A stretch of DNA of 64,000 bases from Halobellus salinus. Lineage in GTDB: Archaea; Halobacteriota; Halobacteria; Halobacteriales; Haloferacaceae. This document shows positions 50,039 through 60,043 of this stretch, in pieces. The position numbers were made by a program, and so were the translations under genes. Position 1 is the stretch's first letter, and the number at the start of each line of letters is the position of its first letter. The stretch lies in assembly GCF_014646875.1 (NCBI RefSeq), contig NZ_BMOC01000001.1:245410-309409 (forward strand). Direction: 5' to 3'. Under the pieces are notes generated by a model. It did no database searches. It saw only the letters and a list, made by a program, of their open reading frames with translations, and was not told where the DNA came from.

Positions 50039-51469
50039 TTACTCCAGCGACCCGTTCAGGACTTTCGCGGCGACCAACACCGGGTCCCACACCGGGCTGA
50101 ACGGCGGGGCGTACCCGAGGTCCTGGCGTTCCAGTTCGGCGACTGTCATTTCCCCGCCGAGCGCGGTCGCAACCGTGTCGATCCGGACTGCCGCCCGATC
50201 CGTGCCCACGATGCTCCCCCCGAGGAGCCGCCCGGAATCGCGGTCGGCGGTCAGCGTGACCGTCGTCTCCGCCGCGCCGGGGTAGTAGCCCGACCGCGAC
50301 CCCGCGGTGATCGTCTCCGAGACCGGATCGAACCCCGCCCCCCGGGCGCGGTCGTGATCGAGCAGCCCGGTTCGGCCGCACTCCAGGTCGAACACCTTCA
50401 CCATCGCAGTACCGGAGACACGTCCGACCGGCTCCGGGTCGCCGCCGACCGTCGAACCGATGGCCCGGCCGGCGCGGTTTGCCGGAAGTCCGAGCGGGTT
50501 CCAAGTCGGGTCGCCGGTGACGGTGTGGGGCATCTCGGCGACATCACCCGCGGCGTAGACATCCTCGAGGGATGTCCGGCCGTGCTCGTCGGTGGCGACC
50601 GCCCCCGACTCGCCGATCGCCACCGGCGTATCCGCCAGGAAGCCGGTGTTCGGGCGGATCCCGATCCCGACCAAGACGGCGTCGACCCGCAGTTCCGTGC
50701 CGCCGGCACAGACGACGCGGTCGACGCGGCCGCCAGCGCCATCGAGTCGACGCACTTCCTCGCCGAGGTGGAGCGCCACCGCCGACTCTCGGAGGTGGTC
50801 GGTGACCGCGTCGCCGACCGCGTCGCCGAACCCGGGAACCGGACGGTCCGAGCGTTGGAACAGATGAACGTCAAGGTCCCACGCGGCGAACGCCTCGGCC
50901 ATCTCGACGCCGACGTACCCCGCGCCGACAATCGCAACAGTCCCAGGGGGGTCCATCCCGCCGTAGCGGGCCGCGGTCGCCTCGTCAAGGGCGTCGCCGC
51001 CGCCCAGATCGGCCACGTCGAACGCTTCAGGAGGAGTCAGATACGACCGGATGTCGGCCGCGTGGTCCAACCCGTGAAGCGTGAACACACCGTCAAGCGT
51101 CGATCCCTCGATCGGCTCCGAGACGGCACGCGCGCCGGTCGCAACCAACAGATCGCCGTACGGTTGTTCGGTCGTCTCCCCGTCGTGAGCGACGGTGACG
51201 GTCCGGGCGTCGGTGTCGACGGCGACGACCTCGTGGCCGCGCCGGAGGTCGATCCCCCGGTCAGCCGCCTCCTCGGGCGACAGTGACAGGAGATCGGTGA
51301 GATGCTCGATCTCGCCCTTCACGAAGTACGGCGTGCCGCAGTGGGCGTACGAGACCCACGAGCCCTTCTCGAAGACGATCACGTCGCGGTCGGGGTCGGT
51401 TCGGAGACATTTACTCGCGGCCGAGAGGCCGGCGGCGTCCCCCCCGACGACCACGAATGGGTCGGACAT
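50039..51469 (-). CDS. FAD/NAD(P)-dependent oxidoreductase, CoA-disulfide-reductase-like
   Basis: 476 residues from MSDPFVVVGGDAAG (ATG at 51469). An N-terminal FAD Rossmann motif (VGGDAAGLSAASK) is followed by the single redox Cys in SYAHCGTPYFVKG, as in CoA disulfide reductases and NADH oxidases. The NAD Rossmann motif (AIVGAGYVGVEMAEAF) and second FAD motif (VYAAGDVAEM) follow, then a dimerisation domain. It probably keeps thiols or persulfides reduced. A longer frame to 51637 is not supported. Confidence 0.88.
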   Translation of the reverse strand: MSDPFVVVGGDAAGLSAASKCLRTDPDRDVIVFEKGSWVSYAHCGTPYFVKGEIEHLTDLLSLSPEEAADRGIDLRRGHEVVAVDTDARTVTVAHDGETTEQPYGDLLVATGARAVSEPIEGSTLDGVFTLHGLDHAADIRSYLTPPEAFDVADLGGGDALDEATAARYGGMDPPGTVAIVGAGYVGVEMAEAFAAWDLDVHLFQRSDRPVPGFGDAVGDAVTDHLRESAVALHLGEEVRRLDGAGGRVDRVVCAGGTELRVDAVLVGIGIRPNTGFLADTPVAIGESGAVATDEHGRTSLEDVYAAGDVAEMPHTVTGDPTWNPLGLPANRAGRAIGSTVGGDPEPVGRVSGTAMVKVFDLECGRTGLLDHDRARGAGFDPVSETITAGSRSGYYPGAAETTVTLTADRDSGRLLGGSIVGTDRAAVRIDTVATALGGEMTVAELERQDLGYAPPFSPVWDPVLVAAKVLNGSLE

Positions 51470-51718
51470 AAGCATGTGTGCGCCCGCTGTGGGTAGATAG
51501 CTTTCGACGATGTGGGCTGTGGATACACGAGCGGGGACAGCGCGACGGACGCCATCACGGGGGTTTATAACCGAAACCGGGACCACGCCCCGTGTGCGCT
51601 GAGGAGCACCCCGCGCCGGGCAGCGATTGTCCGGCACGTCGGCGCGGGGACACCGGTGTGCCGGCTGTTCGCCCCTAACCGGGTCGTGGCCGACTGCACC
51701 ACCGCGCCGCCATCCCGC

Positions 51719-53020
51719 TCAGTCCCGGACGTTCTCCCCGACCGCGTCGCCGACGAACTCGCCGTCCTCGTAGACGACCGTCCCCCCGACCATCGTCAGC
51801 GACGGGAAGACGCCGGACATCCCCTCGAACGGCGTCCACCCGCAGTTCGAGTGGAGGTCGCCACCGCGGATCTCCCGACTCCGCTCCGGATTCGCGAGCA
51901 CGAGGTCGGCGTCGTTCCCCGTCTCGATCCGCCCTTTCGTCGGGAGGTCGAACACGCTTGCGACGTTCGCGGCCGTGACGTCCCGGACGCGCTCGTACGA
52001 GATCTCCCCCCGCCGAGCGCGTTCGAGCAGGAGCGGCAGCATCGTCTCCACGCCGGGGACGCCGCTCGGTGCGTCCCAGAGGTCGGTCGCTTTTTCTTCG
52101 GCCGTGTGCGGCGCGTGATCTGTGGCCACGATGTCGATCGTTCCCTCGACAAGTCGGTCCCACAGCGCCTCACGCCGGGGTTCGCTCCGGAGCGGCGGGT
52201 TCATCCGACCGTAGGTGCCCAACTCCGTCGCGTCCCTGTGGGAGAGAAACAGGTGGTGCGGTGTCGCCTCGCAGGTCGCTCCACCCGCGGCCGCGGCGTC
52301 AACGCCCTCGGGCGTGCTGGTGTGGGCGATGTGGATCGTCGCCCCAGCCGCCGCGCCGATCTCGACTGCTCGCTCTACGGCCGCGGCCTCAGCCTCGGCG
52401 GGCCGGTACTGGCTCCAGTAGGCGGCGTCGGCGTCGCGACCGGCACCCCCCGCGTCGTGGTCGCGGGCGGTCTCGTCGAATCGGGTCGCGTCCTCGGCGT
52501 GAACGGTCACCGTCACGCCGGCGGCGGCGGCGCGGTCGACCGCCGCCGCAAACCGGTCGGTGTTGATCCCCATTCCGCCGGTCGAGTCCGCGAGGAACAC
52601 CTCCCCGAGCGCGAACAGCGGCCGGTCGAACAGGGAGTCCGGGTCCCACTCGCCGGTGACGCCGCCGCTGATCCCGTAGTCGACGTAGGAGGCGGTCGCC
52701 AGCTCGGCTTTCCGATCGAACGCCTCGCCCGTGACCGTCGGCGGTGTGGTGTTCGGTTGGTCGACGACAGTCGTGACTCCCCCAGCCGCGGCGCTCCGCG
52801 AGCCGGTCATCCAAGTCTCTTTGTGTGCGTCACCGGGTTCCCGGAAGTGGACGTGCGCGTCGATCGCCCCCGGCAGCAGCAGCCGGCCGTCCGCGTCGAC
52901 GACACGGTCCGCCGGGTCGGGGTCGACGACGTCGGCGACCGCGACGATCGTCCCCGAGTCGGTCCGGACGTCGCGGCGGCGGCCGTCGGCGAGCCGCGCG
53001 TCACCGAAGAGTGTCGACAT
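51719..53020 (-). CDS. pyrC: Dihydroorotase
   Basis: A 433-residue amidohydrolase of class I. Metal ligands are DAHVHFREPG, His in VTVHAED, His in IHIAHTS and Asp in VATDHAPH. A substrate-loop GMSGVFPSL occurs near the end. It closes N-carbamoyl-aspartate to dihydroorotate in pyrimidine synthesis. No other pyr gene is adjacent. Confidence 0.92.
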   Translation of the reverse strand: MSTLFGDARLADGRRRDVRTDSGTIVAVADVVDPDPADRVVDADGRLLLPGAIDAHVHFREPGDAHKETWMTGSRSAAAGGVTTVVDQPNTTPPTVTGEAFDRKAELATASYVDYGISGGVTGEWDPDSLFDRPLFALGEVFLADSTGGMGINTDRFAAAVDRAAAAGVTVTVHAEDATRFDETARDHDAGGAGRDADAAYWSQYRPAEAEAAAVERAVEIGAAAGATIHIAHTSTPEGVDAAAAGGATCEATPHHLFLSHRDATELGTYGRMNPPLRSEPRREALWDRLVEGTIDIVATDHAPHTAEEKATDLWDAPSGVPGVETMLPLLLERARRGEISYERVRDVTAANVASVFDLPTKGRIETGNDADLVLANPERSREIRGGDLHSNCGWTPFEGMSGVFPSLTMVGGTVVYEDGEFVGDAVGENVRD

Positions 53021-53145
53021 ATCTTGGGGTCGCCACGGGTCGACCTAAACGCGGCGGTTCGGGTCGGAGTGAGACGCCCGTCACCGACGGGCCGACGCCT
53101 CTAAGCGGCCCGGGTTCGCGGTGTCGGTATGGTCGGTGATCGGGT

Positions 53146-54138
53146 GTGACGCCGCACGACGGGGATCCGGGCGGGCACGAGTCGCGGAGCACGACAGCCC
53201 GAGCCGAGCGTACGGTCCGACTCCCGACGTCGGTGATCAGGCAGTACCGCCGGTTCTCGCTGTATAACTCGCCGTACCCCGCACACGACCGCGGGTGTGC
53301 GATCGACCTCTACCCGTCTGGAAACCGGGGGATTTCGCCCGTCGCCGGCGAGGTCATACGGGCACGGACCGTGCGCGCGCCGCCGAAACCCTACGCGGCC
53401 GACGAGGAGTTCCTGATCTTGGTCGACGTCGATCCCGACCGGACGGGGCTCGAAGCGGAGTGGCCGGACACCGAAGGAATCGTTGCACGGATGTTGCACG
53501 TTCGACCGCACGTTTCCCCGGGGGACACCGTCGCCGTCGGCGACGACCTCGGGCCGATGGTGCGGTCGGGCTTTTTCGCCCCGTGGGTCGGGAACCACGT
53601 CCACCTGGGGTTCCGGCGGCCGGACCAGAATCTCCTCCGTGCGGGCGGGTCGCTCCCGCTCACGGCGGGCGTCGATGTCGAACCGCTGGCGTGGGACGGT
53701 GTCGGGACCGTCACCGAAACCGGTGACACGTACGCGGTCCTCGATGCCCCGACGCACCCGGCACCGGGCGAGCGATTCGCGGGTATCGCCGGACGGTTCG
53801 AGGCGGAGGACGGGACGAGCATAGTCTTCGACGGCGGACTCGCACACTACGCCGGCGGCGGGCTGCCGGGGCGAGCGGTCACACCGGAGTCCGACCAGTC
53901 CGGCGCCGGGCCCGTCACCTTCCTCGGCCACCACGTCGGCGACGCCACCGGCCGCAACGTGGCGTGGCGCGATATCGACGTGCTCGCGAACGGTGAACGG
54001 ATAACCGGGATGTCGCTCTTTACCGCGCTCGATCCGGAGTTCGGCGCGAAACTCGTCTGTCCCGACCGTAGGTTCGCCGTCGGCGACGAAGTCAGGGTAA
54101 CCGTCCGCGACAGCGACGATCCGATTCGGTTGGGCTGA
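53146..54138 (+). CDS. M23/LytM-like fold protein, haloarchaeal
   Basis: A 330-residue protein with GTG start. Residues 25-150 have the LytM layout: HDRGCAIDLYP (a His and an Asp like HxxxD), GNRGISPVAGEVI, HVRPHVSPGDTVAVGD and NHVHLGF (HxH). These could form a Zn site like that of M23 peptidases. There is no signal peptide, and haloarchaea lack murein, so it may be a non-peptidase or a cytosolic enzyme. A C-terminal beta domain follows. Confidence 0.7.
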   Translation: MTPHDGDPGGHESRSTTARAERTVRLPTSVIRQYRRFSLYNSPYPAHDRGCAIDLYPSGNRGISPVAGEVIRARTVRAPPKPYAADEEFLILVDVDPDRTGLEAEWPDTEGIVARMLHVRPHVSPGDTVAVGDDLGPMVRSGFFAPWVGNHVHLGFRRPDQNLLRAGGSLPLTAGVDVEPLAWDGVGTVTETGDTYAVLDAPTHPAPGERFAGIAGRFEAEDGTSIVFDGGLAHYAGGGLPGRAVTPESDQSGAGPVTFLGHHVGDATGRNVAWRDIDVLANGERITGMSLFTALDPEFGAKLVCPDRRFAVGDEVRVTVRDSDDPIRLG

Positions 54139-54167
54139 CGGCGTCGACTCCGAAACCCGAACGGTCC

Positions 54168-54752
54168 CTACTCGAACGCGAGCTCCTCACGCGTCGTGAC
54201 CTCGCCGAACAGCCACTCGGCGTGGTCTAAAGCGTACTCCCGGTGGTCGGGTTCGATCGCGCCGATCGCGTCCTCGACGAGCACCGGTCGGTAGTCACGG
54301 AGTCCGGCACTGCCGGCGGTGTGGAGGACACAGACGTTCGCGAGCGTCCCGCAGATCACCAGCTCGTCGACACCACGCGCCGACAGCCACCCGTCGAGTT
54401 CGGTCTCGTAGAACGCGTCGTAGGTGTGCTTCTCGACGACGTGATCCGACGGTTCGACAGCGAGGTCGTCGACGATCTCGGCCTCCCACGACCCTTCGAC
54501 AACGTGCTCGCCCCAGCGGTCGAACTCGTCGTAGTAGTGGGCGTCGTCGAACTGCTCCGGCGGGTGGACGTCGCGGGTGAAGACGACCTGTGCCCCCGCC
54601 GCCCGCGCCCGCTTGAGGAGTGCGGCCACGTCGTCGGCAGCCGCCTGGCTGCCCGGGGCGTAGAGGCTGCCGTCCGGGTGGCAGAAGCCGTTCTGCATGT
54701 CGACGACGACCACTGCAGTTCGGTCTGGATCGAGCGGGTCAGGACTCATAAC
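54168..54752 (-). CDS. pncA: Nicotinamidase (isochorismatase family)
   Basis: 194 residues from MSPDPLDPDRTAVVVVDMQN (frame open to 54776). The catalytic triad is Asp (VVDMQNGF), Lys (VEKHTYDAF) and Cys (ANVCVLHTA); a metal site with Asp and His is in DVHPPEQF. It converts nicotinamide to nicotinate for NAD salvage. The next salvage enzyme, nicotinate phosphoribosyltransferase, is two genes away at 56434. Confidence 0.9.
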   Translation of the reverse strand, partial: VMSPDPLDPDRTAVVVVDMQNGFCHPDGSLYAPGSQAAADDVAALLKRARAAGAQVVFTRDVHPPEQFDDAHYYDEFDRWGEHVVEGSWEAEIVDDLAVEPSDHVVEKHTYDAFYETELDGWLSARGVDELVICGTLANVCVLHTAGSAGLRDYRPVLVEDAIGAIEPDHREYALDHAEWLFGEVTTREELAFE

Positions 54753-54844
54753 CGACGGTCGGACTCGGATCGACAAGTGAGTTCTCCTCGTGGCTCCGAC
54801 CGGCGGCGGAAAGCTACTTGCCCGTGTGGCCCGTCACTCTGACA

Positions 54845-56299
54845 ATGACGCAGCGACGCGGACTCGTCGCCGTCGCCGTGGCCGCCCTCCTCGTTGTCGC
54901 CGGATGTAGCGCCCCTGCGATAGAGCCGCCGACGGCATCGGCGCCGAGCAGCGGCGGCGAAGCGGCCGCGATTCCGAACGGTGACTTCAACGACCCCGAC
55001 ACCGACGTCCTCGGGTGGGAGGATGGCTACTGGTACAACGAGTCGATCTCGGTTGAGCAGTCCGACGGCCTCTCCGACGAGGAACTCCGGACGTACGTCG
55101 CACGGGCAATGGCCCGCGTCGAGTACATCCGCGGAACGGAGTTCCGAAAGCGAGTGCCGGTCGAGGTCCTCTCGCGCGAGGAGTACCGCAACCGCTCCGG
55201 CGGCTCCGGCGGCTCCGGTGAGCGAAGCGGCTACCAGCGGTGGAACGACCAGGTGTGGGAGGCGCTGTTCGTCACCGGCGAATCCCAGGACAGCGGATCG
55301 GCGATCAGCGACACCAGGAGCGCCGCAGTCGCGGGCTTTTATGCGCCGGGTGACGACGAGATCAAGGTCATCACCGGTACCCCAGAATCGCCGACTATCA
55401 ACAACGCCACGTTGATCCACGAACTCGTCCACGCGCTGCAGGACCAGCAGTACGACCTCTCGAAGCCGAAATACGGCGGCGACACCCAGGACGAGCAGCT
55501 CGCGGTCGACGGGCTGGTCGAGGGTGACGCGAACTACGTTGAGCGGCGTTACGCCCAACAGTGCGGCGCGGCGTGGGACTGTGTGGCGACGCCCGAGAGC
55601 GCGGGCGGCGGCGGTGGCGGCGGCGGCGGCCCCAACCTGGGGATCCTCTTGACCATCTTCCAGCCGTACTCCGACGGGCCCGTCTACATCAGCGACCTCG
55701 TCGACCGCGGTGGGTGGGAGACCGTCGACGAGGAGTTCGAGACGCCGCCGGCGTCGACCGAGCAGGTCATCCACCGCACCGACGACGACCCCGTTCCGAT
55801 CGAGTACCGCGACCGCGCCGAAAACGGGTGGGAGACGTTTCCCGAGCAGGGAGAGGGCGGCTCCGACACCGTCGGCGAGGCGTCGATGTACGTGATGTTC
55901 TGGTACCAAGCCCGAACCACCGGCGCCGACACCATCGACCCACGGTCGCTGAGCGACACCGAGGGGCCGTACGACACCTACAACTACGACGCCGAACCCT
56001 CCGCAGGGTGGGGTAACGACCGGCTGTACCCCTACCAGCAGGGCAGCGGGTCGAACGCGGAGTACGGCTACGTGTGGGTGACCGAGTGGGACACCGAGGC
56101 GGACGCCCGCGAGTTCCGCCGGGCCTACCGCGCGATCCTCGACACCCAAGACGCCGAACAGCGGGCCGAGAACACCTACGTGATCCCCACCGGCGAGTTC
56201 GCGGACGCCTTCAGAGTCACCCGGTCGGGAACGCGGGTGACGATCGTGAACGGTCCGACAGCCGGCGACCTCGACGACATCCGGCCGCGGCGGTCCTGA
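54845..56299 (+). CDS. Hvo_1808-type surface lipoprotein, putative metallopeptidase
   Basis: 484 residues from MTQRRGLVAVAVAALLVVAG, lipobox VVAGCSAP. It has a zinc-peptidase-like HELVHALQDQQYD followed at a distance by VEGDANYVE, similar to thermolysin-like or DUF4157-like sites. A Gly-rich loop at about 250-265 interrupts it. It matches haloarchaeal Hvo_1808-family surface proteins. It would act at the cell surface, and its substrate is unknown. A longer frame begins at 54818 but the lipoprotein start is clear. Confidence 0.82.
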   Translation: MTQRRGLVAVAVAALLVVAGCSAPAIEPPTASAPSSGGEAAAIPNGDFNDPDTDVLGWEDGYWYNESISVEQSDGLSDEELRTYVARAMARVEYIRGTEFRKRVPVEVLSREEYRNRSGGSGGSGERSGYQRWNDQVWEALFVTGESQDSGSAISDTRSAAVAGFYAPGDDEIKVITGTPESPTINNATLIHELVHALQDQQYDLSKPKYGGDTQDEQLAVDGLVEGDANYVERRYAQQCGAAWDCVATPESAGGGGGGGGGPNLGILLTIFQPYSDGPVYISDLVDRGGWETVDEEFETPPASTEQVIHRTDDDPVPIEYRDRAENGWETFPEQGEGGSDTVGEASMYVMFWYQARTTGADTIDPRSLSDTEGPYDTYNYDAEPSAGWGNDRLYPYQQGSGSNAEYGYVWVTEWDTEADAREFRRAYRAILDTQDAEQRAENTYVIPTGEFADAFRVTRSGTRVTIVNGPTAGDLDDIRPRRS

Positions 56300-56433
56300 T
56301 CGCCCAGGCCGCGGCGACGACGCTGTCGGCCCGTAACACCGGCGACACCAGGGCGCGCGGTTGAAGACGATTCGTTTTCGGATCTCTCCAGCGAACGAGT
56401 GCGTTTTTCAATCTACCCCGCGAACGCGGGCGT

Positions 56434-57588
56434 ATGGAGTTCGATATCGTCGGTCCCGACGCCATCCGCGAGGGGGCGGCGACCGACGCCTACTTCGACC
56501 GGACGGAGACGACGCTCCGTCACGCGGGGCGGAACCCCAGGGTGGTCGCGGAGGTGACCGCCGACCAGTTCCCCGACGGGAGCCACGAGTTGCTGTCGGG
56601 AGTCCGCGACGCCGCGGCGTTGCTTTCCGACCGGGACATCGCTGTCGACGCGATTCCCCCGGGACGGCTGTTCGACGGCGGCCCCGTGCTGCGGATCGAG
56701 GGCGACTACCTCGAGTTCGCCCGGCTCGAAACGTCGCTTCTGGGGTTTCTCTCTCACGCCTCCGGCATCGCGACCGCCGCGCTCGACGTGCGGCGGGCGG
56801 CGCCCGACTCGCTGGTGCTGTCGTTCGGTGCCCGGCACGTCCACCCCTCGATCGCGGCGGTGGTGGAACGCGGCGCGCTCGTCGCTGGGCTCGACGGCTT
56901 CTCCCACATGGCCGGCGGTGAAGTCCTCGGTCGCGAGGCCGGCGGGACGATGCCCCACGCCCTGGTGCTCTGTTTCGGCCGCGGTAACCAGGAGGCGGCG
57001 TGGCGGGCGTTCGACGAGGCAGTCGGCGAAACGGTCCCGCGGGTGGCGCTGTGTGACACCTTCGACGACGAGGCCGACGAGGCGCGCCGGGCCGCGGCAG
57101 AACTCGGCGACCGTCTCGACAGCGTCCGGCTCGACACCACCGGCTCCCGGCGCGGCGACTTCCGGCACATCATCCGGGAGGTCCGGTGGACGCTCGACGC
57201 CCACGGCCGGGAGGACGTCGACATCTTCGTCTCGGGCGGGCTCGGACCGTCGGACCTTCGGGATCTCCGGGACGTCGCCGACGGGTTCGGGGTCGGTGGC
57301 TACGTCTCCAACGCCGACCCGATTGATTTCGCGCTCGATATCGTCGAGATCGATGGCGAGCCGATAGCAAAGCGCGGGAAACTCCCCGGCAGAAAGCAAG
57401 TCTACCGGACGCCCGACGGCGACCACCGCGTCGGGCTCGCAAGCGAGGCGGGCCCCGACAACGGCGAAGCGCTGCTCCGGCCGCTGCTTCGGGGCGGCGA
57501 GGTCGTCGACGGGTTCGACCTCGGGGTCGACGCGGCGGCCGAACGCGCCGCCCGCGACGCGGAGCTGTGCGGGTACGGAGTCGAGTAG
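56434..57588 (+). CDS. pncB: Nicotinate phosphoribosyltransferase
   Basis: A 384-residue protein of the quinolinate/nicotinate phosphoribosyltransferase barrel. Features are TDAYFDRTETTLRHAGRNP at the start, FGARHVHPSI in the middle and FVSGGLGPSDLRDL near the end, and a C-terminal Gly/Lys segment (KRGKLPGRKQVY). It joins nicotinate and PRPP to nicotinate mononucleotide. With PncA at 54168 it forms the two-step NAD salvage route. Confidence 0.9.
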   Translation: MEFDIVGPDAIREGAATDAYFDRTETTLRHAGRNPRVVAEVTADQFPDGSHELLSGVRDAAALLSDRDIAVDAIPPGRLFDGGPVLRIEGDYLEFARLETSLLGFLSHASGIATAALDVRRAAPDSLVLSFGARHVHPSIAAVVERGALVAGLDGFSHMAGGEVLGREAGGTMPHALVLCFGRGNQEAAWRAFDEAVGETVPRVALCDTFDDEADEARRAAAELGDRLDSVRLDTTGSRRGDFRHIIREVRWTLDAHGREDVDIFVSGGLGPSDLRDLRDVADGFGVGGYVSNADPIDFALDIVEIDGEPIAKRGKLPGRKQVYRTPDGDHRVGLASEAGPDNGEALLRPLLRGGEVVDGFDLGVDAAAERAARDAELCGYGVE

Positions 57589-57645
57589 GAACGGTGTCGG
57601 TACCGGTTGAGGCGTCGCGTGAGTCGGGGAGAAAGCGGGGTCGGG

Positions 57646-58248
57646 CTACAGCTCTTCGACGCTGCCGCCGTCGGCGCGCTCCCGGAAGACCTGGCCGTCA
57701 AACAGCGTGACAGTCGTGTCGTCGTCTTCCCACGCCAGCGGCGAGAGCCCGGCCTTCCGGGAGGCGTGGGTGAGAAACTGCTGTTCGTTCCACCCGTTTT
57801 CGATCGGGATCGTGGGGTAGAGCCACCCGTGGCTGCTGTCGGTGTCGATCACGACGCCGTGTTTCCCCAACTCGACGTCGTTGAGCGGGGCGTCGGTCTC
57901 GTCGTAGTCACAGACGACACAGACCGATACGGTGAGGTTCGAGAGCTCGGGCTGTTCGATCTCGGAGCCGCAGGAGTCGCCGGAGGCGGCCTGGATCGCG
58001 GCGTCGACGACGGCGTGGCCTAGCTGGTCGTTGCCGCGGTAGGCGCCGGCGCATCCGCGGAGGCGTCCGCGTCCGCGCGTGGATCGGATCCGGACGAACG
58101 CCCCGGTGCGGGCGTAGAAGGCGTCCCGCATACTGCCGGGCTGTTCGCGTTGGCCGTGTAACACGTACGATTCGACCGACTCGCGCGCTAGCTCGACCGC
58201 CCTCGCCCCATCGTTGTAAGTGAGACGAACGGTCTGGGCCTCGGACAT
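57646..58248 (-). CDS. AMMECR1 family protein
   Basis: 200 residues from MSEAQTVRLTYNDGARAVEL (the frame runs open further upstream). It has the family core RGRLRGCAGAYRG and the SVCVVCDYDETDAPL strand and CGSEIEQPELSN loop typical of AMMECR1. Archaeal members often neighbour MEMO-type genes, but no MEMO gene is seen here. The molecular role is unknown. Confidence 0.9.
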   Translation of the reverse strand: MSEAQTVRLTYNDGARAVELARESVESYVLHGQREQPGSMRDAFYARTGAFVRIRSTRGRGRLRGCAGAYRGNDQLGHAVVDAAIQAASGDSCGSEIEQPELSNLTVSVCVVCDYDETDAPLNDVELGKHGVVIDTDSSHGWLYPTIPIENGWNEQQFLTHASRKAGLSPLAWEDDDTTVTLFDGQVFRERADGGSVEEL

Positions 58249-58450
58249 ACACGTAGTCAAACGCTCACACGACTTGAACGCTTCCCTTCCATTTCGGGGG
58301 GTAGACGGCCGTAACGATGGGTTCGGGACAAATACGGTCAGCCGGCGGTAGCGGTGGCGTACGTCGGGTACGGGCCACGCAATCGGCAGTAGGTGGCCGC
58401 GTCGGAGCGACGACCGAAGCCTTATCAACCTGTCTCACCACCACCGGACC

Positions 58451-58867
58451 GGCAGAGAGAGCTCGGCTCCCGTCGGTCCCCTCGGACCGATGAGGAAAGT
58501 CCCCCCACCGTCCGGACAGGCGACCCGGCGCAAGCCGGGAGTCGGAGACGGCTGGCTCTGGAACAGAAACGAAACCCCTCGGCCCGACCGATGAGGCGCG
58601 GGCGGCGACCGCCGCCCGGTGCGAGCGGGGTGACCCGAACGCACGCGACCCGACCCGTGAGGGAAGGAAGCGAACCCGTCGAGGGCCGCGCGGCCGCAAC
58701 GCGGCCGCGGAATGCGACCGGGCGACTCGCCCGGTCGCCGACGGCCGAGAACGGATGGAACGGCGAATCCTCGCCGGTGCAAGGCCGCGCCGCAAAGGTA
58801 GTCCGGACAGGGCGCGGCTGCTCAGCCGAATGCCGAGCCGAACAGAAGGGGGCTTACTCCTCTCAGC
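58451..58867 (+). ncRNA. rnpB: RNase P RNA
   Basis: The universally conserved motif GAGGAAAGTCC lies at 58492-58502, and its P4 partner ACAGAAGGGGGCTTAC at 58842-58857. GAGAG near 58455 can pair with CTCTC near 58860 as P1. Between them are many GC-rich hairpins without coding. A TATA-like CCTTATCAA at about 58420-58428 places the start near 58450. The 5' and 3' ends are estimates. RNase P RNA matures tRNA 5' ends together with archaeal Rpp proteins. Confidence 0.92.
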
Positions 58868-58951
58868 CGCTCACGTCGCGAGCGGCAGCGCTGCCCGCCC
58901 GAGTCGGTCGGGGTCCGAACCTTCTTGTCCGTCTCCGACCTCCGGCCTCGT

Positions 58952-60043
58952 ATGCCGAGCCGATCACCGCCGGCCGCCGCCGCGGTGGCGCTCGCCGCCC
59001 TAATCGTCCTCGCGGGGTGCGTCGGCCCCGCCTTCGACGCGCCGGAAACGGAGCCGGCACCCGGGACGACCGGCGGCGACGCACCGACCACCGAGCCGGG
59101 AACAACGGAGGCTGCGACGCCCGGAACGTCGACGCCGACGCCCACCGCAACCGGGGACCGGCAGAGCCCGTGGGGGTCGGAGCCGGTGGTCGTCGCGGTC
59201 GACGGTCCGTCGGGGACCGACCGGGAGTGGACGTCGCTGGTTCGCGAGGCCGCGGCGTTTTGGGCGGCCGAGTCCGAGCGGTTCGCGGGGTACGCCATCG
59301 ACTACGAGGTCCGCCCCGACGCCGCCGAGCCGGACTTCGTGATCGAGTTCGTCGACGTCGTCCCCGAGTGTGACGGCGCGAGCGACGCCGCGGGGTGTGC
59401 GCCGCTCGTTACCGACAGCCGGCAGATCGACCGACCGGAGACGGTGTCGATCCGGACTGGGTTCTCCGACAGTTCCACGATAACCGTGATCAAGCACGAA
59501 CTCGGCCACACCCTGGGACTCACGCACAACGACGCCCCGGCCGACGTGATGGGCAGCCGGATGGTACTCAACACCGAACCACTGCCGAACGCGACCGAAC
59601 GCGATTTCGCGTGGGACGACCCCGACTTCGCCGTCTACGTCGACAGCGGGAGCGCGAGCGATCCCGAGGGGTTCCGCGAGCAAGTCCGGCGGGCGCTGGA
59701 GTACTACGAGGACGACCCGCCGGGGGTGCCCACGAACCTCACGTTCGCGCTCGTCGACGACCCTGACGACGCGGAGATCGTCGTACGACCGGTCGAAACC
59801 TCGCCGTGTGGGTCGGGAGCGGCCTCGTGTGGCGCCACCACGGGGTGGGATCCCGACGGCGACGGCGCGGTCGAGACCTACTCAACGTTCCGGATCTCGC
59901 TCGTCGACCTCGACACCGACGCGGTCGGGTGGCACGTCGGCTACTGGCTGGCGTTCGGGTTCGGTGCCGAACCCGACCATGAAAAGCCCCCGCCGTTCCG
60001 CGACGCCTCCTACGAGGAGCGCCGGAGCGCGTGGTGGGAGTAG
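58952..60043 (+). CDS. Metzincin-type surface lipoprotein
   Basis: 363 residues from MPSRSPPAAAAVALAALIVL, lipobox VLAGCVGP. A Thr/Pro-rich stalk is followed by a matrixin-like domain with HELGHTLGLTH (HExxHxxGxxH) and a Met-turn-like DVMGSRM. A second half (residues 230-360) repeats a metalloprotease-like fold but keeps no HExxH. It would be a surface endopeptidase. Extra Cys pairs may form disulfides. Confidence 0.83.
   Translation: MPSRSPPAAAAVALAALIVLAGCVGPAFDAPETEPAPGTTGGDAPTTEPGTTEAATPGTSTPTPTATGDRQSPWGSEPVVVAVDGPSGTDREWTSLVREAAAFWAAESERFAGYAIDYEVRPDAAEPDFVIEFVDVVPECDGASDAAGCAPLVTDSRQIDRPETVSIRTGFSDSSTITVIKHELGHTLGLTHNDAPADVMGSRMVLNTEPLPNATERDFAWDDPDFAVYVDSGSASDPEGFREQVRRALEYYEDDPPGVPTNLTFALVDDPDDAEIVVRPVETSPCGSGAASCGATTGWDPDGDGAVETYSTFRISLVDLDTDAVGWHVGYWLAFGFGAEPDHEKPPPFRDASYEERRSAWWE

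Noticed and set aside
49904..51286. Plus-strand frame of 460 residues
   Set aside because: Antisense to the FAD oxidoreductase; Arg-rich composition.
58600..58760. Coding frames over the RNase P RNA
   Set aside because: The conserved RNase P motifs at both ends and the Arg-rich translations show this is an RNA gene.
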